Of a stretch of DNA of 64,000 bases, positions 53,317 to 64,000 are shown in pieces. The first letter of the stretch is position 1. Every line of letters begins with the position of its first letter. The stretch comes from Alternaria dauci. Its lineage: Eukaryota > Ascomycota > Dothideomycetes > Pleosporales > Pleosporaceae. Position numbers and translations under genes: made by a program. The notes below the pieces were generated by a model that saw only the letters and a list, made by a program, of their open reading frames with translations, did not search any database and was not told where the DNA came from. Location of the stretch: assembly GCF_042100115.1 (NCBI RefSeq), contig NC_091272.1, positions 6,138,001 to 6,202,000 of the forward strand, read 5' to 3'.

Positions 53317-54861
53317 ATGGCTCACAAAAATCCCGAATTCGATCAGCTCGTGTTGGAGAAGATCAAAGAATTCAATGTGCCAGGTCTTTCGCTTGCTGTT
53401 GTGCAGGGTGACGACATCTACTCAAAAGTAAGCAAGCTTAGTCAGAAACAGCGAACCTTGAGTACTTATCCTTTCTAGGCATACGGTTATTCCACACTAC
53501 CCGACACCGAAACAACCACAGATACTCTGTTTGACCTGGCAAGCACGTCCAAAAGTACCACTGCAGGCGCCGTAGCTCTTCTCGTAGATGATGAGAATTA
53601 TCCCGACGTACAATGGACAACACCTGTCTCGAAAATCCTTCCAGATGACTTCGTCCTTCCGGACCCATATCTTACAGAGCAGGTTACTATTGAAGACATC
53701 CTAAGTCATCGTAGTGGCATTGCTACCCACGATGAGTCGTACTTTAGTGCCCGGTCGAAACATCAAGACAACCCAAAATCCTTGACCCGCAACCTGCGCA
53801 ATCTCGAGTTTGTCAAACCCCTTCGCACCGAACATGTATACTGTAATATCATGTTCAGCGTCGCGGTACATCTTGTCGAGACTGTCAGTGGCATGGATTA
53901 TACAGAATTCATCAGGACAAAGCTCTGGAAACCGCTGCGCATGACCAACACATTCCATGACGTCCCCGACATCGAGGCCAACAGTGACAAAGACCGCAGA
54001 ACAACGCCGTACCACTGGAATCGTGAGTCTCAATCTTACGTTGCGCTGCCTCACTATCCTCCAGCTCCAGAGGGGCATGGCGCAGGCTGCATTTTCAGCA
54101 GTGCAGGCGACTACGCAAAATGGATCCGCGCTCTCATCAAACGCGATCCCATTCTTTCGGAAGCGAGCCACAAAGCACTCGCCACGCCTCGCAGCTTTGA
54201 CCTCTTGGGTGACGAGAAATGGTCGATACCCTTCAAGAGTGAAGAGCTCTACACCCTGGGCCTGAGCCTTACAAGCTATCGCGGACACACATTGATCGGA
54301 CATTACGGCTCTGTCCCCGGATTCAAGGCCATGGTTTGCTTCATGCCCAAGTTCGACTGGGGACTTGTGATTCTCGGAAACTCGGATAGCGCCGCCTATG
54401 TCAATGATATTCTGAAGTTCACGCTACTAGACGAGGTTATCGGTGTACGGAAGGAGGATCGCATCGACTGGGGTACATTCTTCAAGACTTTCCAATCTAT
54501 GGACGATGCGGAGGCAGCGGAGAAACCTGAGTGGACGAAAGTAGAGATTGTGGAGCCGCTCGATATCGCTGTGGAGGAGATAGCTGGAAAGTATTACAAT
54601 GTCGGGTATAAGGGGTTGGTGCTTGAGCTGAAGGAAGGGAAGCTGGTGGCGGATTGCAGCGATCGGTGCTTTCCGTATGTTTTGACGTTCAAACATCTAA
54701 CGGGCAATATGTTCGCTGTAGAGATGTATGGTATTTGGGAACGCAAACTGCACGGTACGATCCGAGGCGAGATCCGGACGGAAGGCGGGCAGGTAACCGC
54801 AGTGGGTGTCGGGCTAGAACCGGATGTCAAAGGCGGCCTCATCTGGTTTAATCGGGCGTAG
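53317..54861 (+). CDS. Beta-lactamase-fold serine hydrolase / transesterase
   Basis: Two exons (53317-53427 and 53479-54861; 51-bp intron) give 497 residues. The SxxK nucleophile motif is in LASTSKSTT (about residues 55-63). The Tyr-x-Asn second motif is HVYCNIMF, and a His-x-Gly third motif appears as LIGHYGSVPGF. ILSHRSGI is a further class C landmark. The C-terminal 130 residues form a lipocalin-like beta domain (AGKYYNVGYKGLVLEL). No signal peptide, so cytosolic. The family includes esterases, peptidases and acyltransferases such as LovD; the actual substrate is unknown. Confidence 0.9.
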
Positions 54862-55211
54862 CATGCAATCGATGTTTATTTTGTACGTTTCGAAATGATT
54901 AGAGCGTAGGGCTTTCAGTGGGGATGTGTAAGAGTGAAGGAGGCGGAGCTGACTCCTGGCGCCAAAGCCTCGCGCTAGCCAGGTGGGGTAAGCGCTGGAA
55001 ACCCCCGCCGATGTTGTAAGATGGCTCGCCCACGCGTTTCCCTCAGCGGCAATTCACAAACTGTTTGGTCGAATATGAGTGTATAAATATTCCCAAGGTC
55101 TAGCTCGCACTCGCTGTGAGTTTGTTGCGCACTCTTCTCACCGACCTATCCTGCTGACTTATTTGTGTCAAGACCCTGACACGTCAACACTGACGGCGCG
55201 CCACCATCAAG
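54862..55211. other. Intergenic, no gene seen
   Basis: 350 bp, upstream region of the CCCH gene. Confidence 0.45.
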
Positions 55212-57017
55212 ATGCTAGCTGACGGCAAGATTGACTCGCTAGATACGCATCTAGAGCAGTTCAAGCTCAATGATCGGAACCGACAAACTGATCTAACAGT
55301 AAGTCTATGCCGACATATTGCTAATCTGCATCCGCTGACCCCACCTAGAGTCTCTTAAGAGAGTATGGTCAGCTGCTTGACGAGTACAAAGACTTGAAGA
55401 AAGCATATGTAAAGGAAGGTAAAAATGCCACCGTCACACCAGCAGCTACAGGTGCGTCTACCGTGATTGCAGCAACAAGGCCTCAGAACCCTTATGTTTT
55501 GGTGTTGATCGACGGTAACAACTACATCGTCAGTATTATCCAGGCTTCGTGGTACCCACTCTGACCGGCTCTAGTTCAACGATGAGTTTGTTCGTGAAAA
55601 GGAAGAAGGCGGAATGCGCGCTGCTCGCATGCTCAACGAAGCTATAGAGAAGTACCTACAGCAAAGCGTTCCAGAAGCCCGCTCCGCCCGCATTCATGTC
55701 AAGGTCTACGCGGACTTGACGAATCTGTCTAAGCAACTCGCGAGGTCCAAAATCATTGGTATGGAAAAGCGATCGCTGTCTCCATTCTCCGCCGCATTCA
55801 CTCGAGCCATCAGCCTCTTCGACTTTATTGACGCTCTAGATGAAGAAGGCACCAAGTTCAAGATTAGTGAACAGTTCAAGATCGCTTCCCAGGACACGGC
55901 TTGCAGCCATATCTTATACGCCGCTTGTCATGATGCAGCGTATCTATCTCAACTGTCGCCCTTTAGCGGTATACGCGACAAGATTACCCTAGTACAAGGC
56001 GCTGGGTGGAACCCGAAATTCCACGAGTTCGGCCTGAATGTCACCCAGTTTCCAACCATCTTTAGATGGTCTGAAGTTTCCATTGTCGCACCGGCTAGCA
56101 AAGGTGTGACACCTACAGCACCTAAGCCAAAGGCAATACCTAGGCCAGTACTTAAGCCTGTCTCCCCAACTCCTCGCAAAGAATCATGGAGGCGAGATGG
56201 CTCTTTCAGTGTATCAGACTCCGCGTTCGGCGACCTATCGCCCACAGAAACCAACGGATGCGAAGAACAAGATCGCGTCGGATGGGAAGAACGATTCGCG
56301 TATACTCAAACCGCCAAGAACGGCTCTTCAAACCCACAAAAAGACTCGCAGCTCTGCAAGTACTTTCGAAAAGGCTTCTGTAGCTTTGGCGAAAAATGCC
56401 GCAACCTACACGTCCCTAAAGGACTCGACGGCGTAAATGGCTCCACCCCATCCTCATCTCAGGCTCCGCCTCCATCATCACAATCACAACAACTCACTGA
56501 CCGCAGCAATATTTCCGCCCTCCTCCCCGCTGCCCCAGTCAATGGCTACATTCCCCTGAACAAATCTCACCAGCGCTTAGACCCGCACCTCGCCATGCCC
56601 TCCCCATCCGCCTGGAAGATCTACAACGCGAGCTTCGCAAAAGCTAAACCATGCAATACCTACCACCTGCAGCAAAAATGCTCTAACCATAACTGCCCTT
56701 TCGACCACAGCGCTCTAGAGCCTGAAGCTAGGCAGGTGCTAGAGTATGTACTGAGGTGTAATCCTTGTCCGAGGAAAGGGGCGTGCAGGAAGAAGGATTG
56801 CTTTTATGGGCATCTTTGTCAGAGGGATGGATGTACAGGGCAAAAGGGTGCTGGGGGTTGGACACCGAAGGCGTGTCGGTTCAAGCCGGATTTACACTAT
56901 AAGACGGAAGAGTGTAAATTGGGAAGTTTGGTGCCCGTAGAGGAGGATGAGGGGACTGTGGGAGGAGTGGGGATTGGTGAGATGCAGTTGGTTGATGTAG
57001 ATGACTTTATGTGGTAG
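55212..57017 (+). CDS. CCCH zinc-finger protein with N-terminal NYN-like domain
   Basis: Three exons (55212-55298, 55349-55528, 55575-57017) give 569 residues. A short coiled coil (residues 15-60) leads into VLVLIDGNNYIFNDEFVRE, where a DGNNY motif resembles the acidic start of NYN/PIN-like folds. The domain runs to about residue 265. After a Pro/Ser linker come three CCCH fingers: CKYFRKGFCSFGEKCRNLH, CNTYHLQQKCSNHNCPFDH and a CPRKGACRKKDCFYGH type. The arrangement suggests an RNA-binding, possibly RNA-cleaving protein; catalysis is inferred only from the NYN-like start. The family is common in filamentous ascomycetes. Confidence 0.85.
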
Positions 57018-57471
57018 AAGTTGTGTGGATAGATGTGCCTAACATGACGATATTGCTCAGCAAACTCGACGCGTCACAGATAGCTAACTACTTTGGAGGT
57101 GCAACCTAGATGTGTACAGGTTGCTTCTTTTGCTATCGTTCATATAGGTTCATTTTACCTAGGAATATACATAGTTTTGACTACGAAGCAAGGAGTTTTT
57201 CTAAGACGCCGTGAGTCGTGTGGAGGAGAAGTAATCTACTGATCCACGACGACGATGAGGACCACACTTGTTGATGAACTCACAAAGGTCTGGAATTATT
57301 CGCATATGCATATAAATTATATCGATGATAACCTCATGTAGATGCCTTTCCCAATCAAACGCCACCGCTAAAGCGCCAAACATGCATAAATAACAAAGAC
57401 AGAAGGGTATAAAACAGCCTAAAGAGATGCCCCGAATTCGACCATGCAACTACAACAACCCACATGCCCGA
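57018..57471. other. Intergenic between convergent genes
   Basis: About 450 bp, 3' flanks only. Confidence 0.45.
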
Positions 57472-60137
57472 CTAATATTTTCTTCCTCTCCGCCTCGGCA
57501 GCCCAGACTCCATACCCACGGGTGCTGGTACGCCCGCAGTAGTTGGTATAACAACCTTGGGAGCAGGAAGTCCCTTCTTGGGCGTAGAGTTGGTGAGACC
57601 AGAACGATTCGCATTCTCCTTGTCTCCAGCCTTTGCGGAAGATGGTGTCTGAGGTAGCACAACTTTCTTTGGCGCAGCAAGACGACTCTTGCGTTGAGCT
57701 CCTGGCTGTACACCCACAGGTGTCACGTCGAGAGAGGGTAGTTTGGTGTCAGATGTGCTGGAAGACAGATTGCTGTCGATTGACGTGGAGGTTGAGGATG
57801 CAACAGGCATCTTCTTGACTTTGGTCGACTTGGCTTTGGGTGCTTGCTTGTCTGCCGCTTCTTTTTCTTTTTGTACAGCTTCCGGGAGGAGACTTGAAGG
57901 CGCAAGCAGACCCTTGCCAGGCGTGCCATTTGTTGTTCCTAAACCACGTACTCTGCGTATCTTGGGTGTGGATGTCTTGCTGATCTTCTCCTTCTTCTTC
58001 TTTGGCTCGGGAGCATCTGGCATTCCCAGTTCATCTGGTGTAGATAGTGACTCTGCTTCAGCTAATGCATTTGCGACGGTGTCTGGGTTCTCCTGATAGT
58101 ACGCTAATGTCTCATCCCAGCGTACGTTCTTGCCGACGATGGGCTCCTTCTCGGTTTCGTCAATAGGAGGCAGATTATATGAATCCATTGAGAGCTTCAT
58201 CAATCGGACCGTGACGCAGAAAGCGCCTTGTTTGTTCTTGCGTGTGTTGTTTCGTGTCACGTCAGCCAGTACTTTCGCATCGTCCTTCTTGAGTACGACT
58301 ACTTCATTACCGTCAGCACGGCGGATATTGATCTTGGGCGGTCCTGGGGCGGGCAATCGCGAAATCTTCTTCCGTGAAGACCGTCTTGCTGCTTGTGCAC
58401 TCTTCTCTTCCGCAGTTTCTGGCTCCTCAGCATCTGGATTAGGTGAAGGAGACACTTCCGCGGGCTTGCTTAGTATGGGTATCTGCGATAGATCCAGCGT
58501 CAACTCAGTGTGTGGCTTGGAAGGCGAGTTGGGGTCCTTTTCCTCGAGCGCCTTGCGGGGCGAGGCCAAGGCGTGGCGGACAACATCCGAGTCTCTTCGG
58601 TTCTGTAATGACTCTCTCTTGTGTGTGGTAACGGCAGCCTTCTCAGCCTTGCTTGCGGCAGCACGATTGAGGAAGTCCTTGAGGATGGCTGTGTCATCAT
58701 CGAAAGCGACTGTCATGGTAACATCGTCTGGTCCAGACTCAGGGCGGGGCGGAGGCGGAGGAGAATGCAGTCTTCGCGGAGCAGGTGATTGTGGTTTTGT
58801 CGGTGTGAATGAAAACGTCAGTCCATCGGCAATGTCTGTGGACGCAACAGGTGCATCAGTCATGTCAACCTCGGACGAAATCGTGTTCTTCCTGGGGCTA
58901 GGGACATGCTTCTCAACCGCTGCTTGGTACTCTCGTTGTATATTCAGCTGCAGCGAGGCTTCCGTGAAATCGTCTTCATGGACGCTTGCTTCAGGTGAGC
59001 TGGGCATATCTTCAATAGTGTTGCCGTCCTCCTGAACTTCCCCTGCCAATGTGCCCAGAACCACTTCAGATAGATCGGCATCCTCGTCCTCATTTAGTCC
59101 TTCGTCAAGCGCCAGTGTTGGTGAAGTGCTAGCATCGTCTAATGGCAAAGCTGGGTATTGAAGCTCCGCCACAGCGTGTGATACCTCTGACATTGGCTTC
59201 GTTTGTTCAGGCGCTGTCTCATTGCTTTTGTCGCCGACCATCACTTCACTTGGAGTCAGGGTCTCCTCTTCAAGTCCTTCCGCGTGCATCATCTCGGTAC
59301 TGATCTGCTCTACGACCTTGCTTGTTTCCTCAGTGAGTACAGTTTCCGCTTCTAGGCTGTCGCTCAGGGGTAGTTGCGGATATTCAACCTTCTCTAGCGA
59401 TGCGTTTGAGGGTGTCGAAGTTTGCTTGAGTGGCGAACGGAACAGCTTCGCGATTGTCGCGTCTTCGGTGGATCCTGGGTCTTCTTGGCCTCCTTGTACG
59501 CTCTCGTGATCAGAGACCTCGGCAGTCGGCGCGTCTACTGCAAACGTGAAAGCAGCTCCGTCGTCTTCTACGGGCTCCATCGGTTCGTCTGTGTCTGCGA
59601 TCGTTTCGAAGCTATCCTCGCCGTCCATATTGGGGGTATCGTCTTCCTCCTCTTCGCTGTGTGCTTGGTCGTCTGCGCTGATTACGGAATCTCCGATCTG
59701 GGCTGCTCTTTTCCCTGCAATAAGTCAGTAGATGCTACGGTAGCATGTTTTGTGGTCGTACTTGGCAAAACGCTCTTCCTCCGGTCCCAGCGCGTCGCCT
59801 TGAACGCGCGCTTCTTGCCGAGTCCGCTTGTGGATTTCTCCATGGCTTTAGGACTCATTTGTTGAAGCCTCTTCACAGGCCTCGAACGCGCATCTTGCTC
59901 CTCGTCGTCTTCTGACTCCTGTGGGGTGTCGTCGGCACGCGACCTGAGATTGAATCTCCGCCAGATCTTCTTCTCCTTCCCTTGGCCCACCCTCTTGACT
60001 TCCTGTCTTCGCTCCCATCCGCGCGGTATCTTGGAAACTGGGAGAGCACTGGGAGTGAGGAACGCAGCGTCGGTTTCGTTCCATGTGTTGTCGAATGTTT
60101 TGGCGGGTGTGGCGCGTTGGCGCGGAGTGAAGACCAT
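57472..60137 (-). CDS. Large acidic, disordered protein of unknown function
   Basis: Two exons (60137-59762 and 59714-57472; 47-bp intron) give 872 residues. The N-terminus is basic (WERRQEVKRVGQGKEKKIWRR). Residues about 140-500 are acidic and Ser/Thr/Pro-rich with repeated QYPALPL/EYPQLPL units (about 220 and 305). A compact conserved-looking block follows (SSRKKISRLPAPGPPKINI, then GKNVRWDETLAYYQ). The last 150 residues are Lys/Ser/Pro-rich with CDK-like TP/SP sites. The composition suggests a nuclear or chromosome-associated protein. Not recognised. Confidence 0.75.
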
Positions 60138-60451
60138 GACGTCGGCGGTCAGATAGTACTAATATATATGTATTAATGGCGCGCAAACATGGGTCCTGTG
60201 TCGTGAGGCTCGTTAGTATCGTCGTTGGGGGTGTGTCGTCTGTGTTGGCCGTCGGTCGCTAGGAAGGTACGATCGTAAACAAAGCCGGACAGGGATCACG
60301 ATGGGGCAGGCACGCTAAGGAGATTGCCGCGGCGGAAACTTTTGAATCCACCGAGTCGACGACGACGACGCCATCGCACCCACGAGCCCGCCCAAGGCCA
60401 GCACTCACATCGCATCCGGATCGCATCACTCTGCCGGCAAGCAGCTACACG
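60138..60451. promoter_or_regulatory. Divergent promoter region upstream of MRP10
   Basis: 314 bp between the two start codons, with no own gene. Confidence 0.45.
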
Positions 60452-60931
60452 ATGGTACCCAAGCCCCAAGGAACAGCCGTGCAGTCGGCCACGCACCGAC
60501 CCCTCCCGCCGCTACCAAAACTCCGCGTCCGACGACCGAACAAGCCAGAGGCGAACCCGTGTCTGGGAGCTATGTCATCAGTTTTGGGTATGTGAAAACG
60601 GAATTGTGGAATGGGGAGGTTGAGATGTGATACTGGGCTGCGCCGGAGGGTGGAATGCGGGGCCAAGAGCGTCTGGAAAGACAACCACGAACACGGGCTG
60701 ACATACGACTACAGGATGCTGGGCGTCTTCCGGCTATAGTGTGCAAGGCTGTGCACAGCTCGAGCAAAAGTTACGGCAGTGTATGGATGCGCCAGTACGT
60801 TCACCGACCCAAGAACCTCCAGACCCATCTAACATTTCATCCAGCGAAACCCCAACCAGAAGAAGAACAACATCAACTACCACCTCTCGAGAATGTACCC
60901 CAAGATTGTCGGTCCCCACAAGCGGGACTAG
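60452..60931 (+). CDS. MRP10: Mitochondrial small-subunit ribosomal protein Mrp10 (twin Cx9C)
   Basis: Three small exons (60452-60587, 60715-60794, 60845-60931; introns of 127 and 50 bp) give exactly 100 residues. The N-terminus carries the Mrp10 hallmark PLPPLPKLRVRRPNKPEANPC. Two Cx9C motifs follow, one split by intron 1: CLGAMSSVLGC and CAQLEQKLRQC. The C-terminus is KKNNINYHLSRMYPKIVGP ending KRD, matching the conserved Mrp10 tail. The CHCH fold implies Mia40-dependent import and assembly into the mitoribosomal small subunit. No single frame is longer than about 50 codons, so the gene is easily missed. Confidence 0.92.
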
Positions 60932-62127
60932 ACCATACGCCATTGTCCTTGTATATTATGTATACCCACGAAACAGCATCATGGGGGAGTTAAGTCGATG
61001 GAATCATCGACAGGCGTTATGGTTACGATCGTTGTATATAGACGAATCCAGTAAGAGTTGGCATTTGCACACGGGCCGGCCATATCAAAGTGCAACAAAT
61101 TTCGACCAGCCATGTTGGATACCGACATGCCAGGTGCAAGGGAGGAATCAGGCCATGAGCGGGCCAGTAGCTGTCCGAGCGAAGACTGCAGGACAGCCCT
61201 TCACGCACGACCACACATGCTTTGTCTGTTGGCTTCATGTTTCAGTGCAATCTGTCATTCTAGACCATCCCCCACTCAAGGCCATAGCAACCGTCAGTCT
61301 TGCGAACTACATCTGCCGAACAAGGCAGTGCATACTCTTCCCCACGTCCATCCACGTGTGAAACTGTCTTTGTATGTTTCATAGTCCTCGGAGGCCTGAT
61401 AGGCCTGATGCCAAGTTCCCACTCCATCACCAATAGTAACCCAAGAAATCGCTTGCAGCTACCAAGGGATTACTGCCGTATTATACCCCGCTCGTCATTG
61501 CGCATAATTATGCTGTGCATCGTTGACCGAAGACGCTCACTTGGGCTATATTTACCCTCTTTGGCCAACGCCACATGCAGGCTTAGGCCCACTCACTCTA
61601 CACCCCACCAGCACATGGACCAATGCGCCCGCTCAGCCCCCAGCCGACCGCATCCTACACCAGCCTTGATCCGGCCGCATACTAGACCTTTCCCAACCTC
61701 CCCAGTGGCCCGTCACTCACACGTTTAGTCCAGGGCGGAAAATCTTAGGTGTGATTGGGCTGATGTGGGTAGAGGTGAAGGATGTATATGCGACGCCTTT
61801 CCCAAAGGTACCCTGGCTCTCCTCGTCGTCATCGCCAGAGACTGCTTTCGATTGGATCGTCAGGGCCATGACCCGCTCACAGAGCCAGGGAAGCGATGGG
61901 AGCTTACCCTGCCGCAACATGTGTTGCCAGGGTGCTGGTTCCCCTCCCACATGCACTCAGCCGCGTAGAGGTGCTGTGACGCTTCTTATAGTCTGCTATA
62001 TTGCGTAGCGATCTTCGCTTTTGCACCTCATACTACTCCGGCGTACGACTCTGTCGGTCGTCATCTTTGTGCTTTGGAGAAACTTGGGTTGAGTCTACAT
62101 AACTAGATCTGCACTCATGGAAAGACG
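60932..62127. other. Intergenic, no gene supported
   Basis: About 1.2 kb. Open frames near 61058-61728 have no coding-like features. It includes a Pro/His/Cys-coding, CA-rich stretch (61580-61720). Confidence 0.4.
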
Positions 62128-63169
62128 ATGGCGTTTACACTTCTTACCTTTGCGTTGCTAGGACCGGCAATGGCATACGCAGCTGCCTTTTCGATGCCGA
62201 AACCTACACAATATACACCTACCATGGATGGATGGAGTCCAAGACCTACGGCAGCACCACAGCTTCTTCTTGATCTCTCCAAGCGTCAGCAAGGAAGCAA
62301 TACTTGTGGATTTGTTTCCGGTTCTGGCATTTCAGGTAGGGTTGTTTTGACTTCTTTCTCTGACTTATACTGACTCTCCGATAGCCAGCGCAGTAACATG
62401 TCCAAATCCCACAGATGTATGCGCAACAAACGACTTCTTTGGAATCCACGGCTGCTGCCAATCAGGTCTGGGTTCTTCCTGTACAATAGCCACAGCATGT
62501 ATTGCCTCAACAGCCATGTCAGCATCCTGCACAAACGACGCTTGCTCTTCCGATGCCGCGATAGCAAAGTGCACAGCAAGCTCAGCACCAGCTTGCTACC
62601 AGTGGCGGTTCATCTACGACAACATGGTCCTTACACAGCACGGTTGCGCAGCCAGCGCCTTCACGAGCACCGCATACCATAGTCTAGGCATGAGCCTATC
62701 AACCAGTTCCGCAGCGAAAGAAACGGTCACCGCGACCGTCACCAAGGAGTCTATCAGCACGCCGACTTCATCTGATTCATCTTCATCCTCATCCCCATCC
62801 AGCTCGTCAAAGCCCAGCTTAGGCGGCATCGTCGGGGGCACAATCGGCGCCTGTCTCTTCGTCTCCTTTATCCTCTTCGTCGTCTTCCTTGCATGGCGCC
62901 GCAGGAAAGAAGCAGCGAAGAACAATCCGCGCTCTGCTGGTGCTTTCCATCGGACGAGTCAACAAACCATGGTCGAATATGACCCCATGGGCTTTCCCTC
63001 TCCAGGCTTTTCGTCGTCGGGTTTGCCATCGCCGGCTAGTCCGTATGGCGATGAAATCAAGACCTGGCAACAACATCTATCGAGGATGGGTAGGGGTAGG
63101 CACGAGGTAGAGATTGTGGAGGTGGATGGGACGTCCCGGGTGGTGGAGGCGCCTACGGCTGAAAAGTGA
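62128..63169 (+). CDS. Secreted Cys-rich single-pass membrane protein (WSC/Mid2-like layout)
   Basis: Two exons (62128-62335 and 62385-63169; 49-bp intron) give 330 residues. Signal peptide residues 1-19 (FTLLTFALLGPAMAYAAA). The ectodomain has a Cys-rich stretch (about 61-160: CGFVSGSG, CPNPTDVC, GIHGCCQSG, SCTND, CYQWRF), then a mucin-like Ser/Thr run. A transmembrane helix (GGTIGACLFVSFILFVVFLAW) is stopped by RRRKE. The cytoplasmic tail is about 90 residues. The layout resembles fungal cell-wall integrity sensors; the ectodomain family is unnamed by me. Confidence 0.85.
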
Positions 63170-63632
63170 TCGCGTATCTACTGTTTTATTCTCGTTTGCT
63201 TTGTCTGTCGACTCACGGCGGTGTATTATTGTTTTCTTATGCCGGACTTCGGTCTCGGTAAATGTTTTGCATGTTCTTGTTTGTATTACAGCACGGTGTT
63301 GATGGCATTTATACCAGGATCTTGGGTTTCGCAGACGCGATGGAGACGGTGCTAGGCATAGGCCCACGGCATTATTGGAATATTCTTAAAGTAGCACATA
63401 CAAGTCAGCACAATATGTTCCTTGCTCATCCCATCTTTGCAGATATGTATCCCATACATGTGAAGAGGCTACTGCAGAATCGATATCGATGCACATACAC
63501 TTAACTTTGGTGTAAAAATGACATTTGACTGAAGGAATTCATTTGCTTGCATTACTACACTATGCACGCTATCAAGACTATCTTCAAGTCAACGGCGAGT
63601 TAGGAACGTTGCCCTGCCGCGAGACGTCACAT
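63170..63632. other. Intergenic between convergent genes
   Basis: About 460 bp, 3' flanks; no gene seen. Confidence 0.45.
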
Positions 63633-64000
63633 CTACTGGAAGCGCTTCTCGGCGGTCTTCCAGTTGATGACGTTCCAGATGGCCTTGAAGTACTCGGCCT
63701 TGCGGTTCTGGTAGTCGAGGCTAGAAACGGTTAGTTCAACATTCTGTTCCCAGACTCTCATGGTCAGACTCACTAGTAGGCGTGCTCCCAGGCGTCAACA
63801 CCCAAAATAGGACGGAATTGACCGACAACGGGGTCCTGGTTGGCATACGTCCTGATCTGGATCGCGCCAGTCTGTGTGTCCTGGACCAACCACGCCCAGC
63901 CGCTGCCCTGGATGCCCGCGAGCGCCGTGTTGAACTTCTCCTTGAAGGCATCGAGGCTGCCGTAGCTGTTGTTGATGGCAGCAGCTAGCGCGCCAGAAGG
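63633..64000 (-). CDS. Mn/Fe superoxide dismutase, 3' end only (partial)
   Basis: The last two exons are visible (64000-63774 and 63720-63633, with a 53-bp intron); the 5' part lies beyond the window edge. The visible 104 residues include GSGWAWLV, the QDPVVG segment, and the metal-ligand block DAWEHAYYLDYQN, in which the Asp and His bind the metal. The end NVINWKTAEKRFQ is typical of eukaryotic Mn-SOD. The enzyme dismutates superoxide; whether it is the mitochondrial or cytosolic form cannot be told without the N-terminus. Confidence 0.92.

Overview
This window is genomic DNA of a filamentous ascomycete, most likely a Dothideomycete of the Pleosporales type. The evidence is short introns (about 45-80 bp) with GTRNGT donors, a HET-domain gene, a HeLo/NLR gene pair, a PTH11-like rhodopsin-domain protein, and a sharply AT-rich block carrying the signature of repeat-induced point mutation (RIP). 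Species was not determined.

Layout. 331-2244: a spliced gene of unknown function. 2488-14104: a nested transposon block. The outer, heavily RIP-mutated chromovirus-type LTR element (2493-14099, 232-bp LTRs, 5-bp duplication GGTTT) is interrupted by a younger, intact Ty3/Gypsy chromovirus (5416-12585, minus strand). The younger element has complete gag and pol, a -1 frameshift signal, and an antisense zinc-finger-like ORF at its 3' end. 14515-21659: two divergent SDR oxidoreductases, a rhodopsin-domain membrane protein and a TRI12-type MFS transporter, a small metabolic or transport neighbourhood. 22228-25629: two divergent genes of unknown function. 26075-27250: a GT8 glycosyltransferase.

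30242-35701 is the most interesting block. It holds a HET-domain protein, a HeLo-domain protein and a NACHT-type NLR, the last two divergently transcribed. When both genes are spliced correctly, the HeLo protein ends in a short motif matching a motif at the extreme N-terminus of the neighbouring NLR. This is the layout of an amyloid-templated NLR-to-pore-former cell-death system (HET-s/NWD2 paradigm), here with an apparently unassigned motif.

36237-64000 is mostly conserved housekeeping sequence: a four-TM membrane protein, a mitochondrial rRNA methyltransferase (MRM1-like), a Mit1-like chromatin remodeller, an SF1 UPF1/MOV10-like helicase, a PRISE-type reductase, a beta-lactamase-fold hydrolase, a CCCH zinc-finger protein, an acidic nuclear-type protein, MRP10 (three small exons), a secreted-then-anchored membrane protein, and the 3' end of a Mn superoxide dismutase running off the window.

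Exon structures were worked out by eye from splice signals and reading-frame continuity. No homology search was possible.
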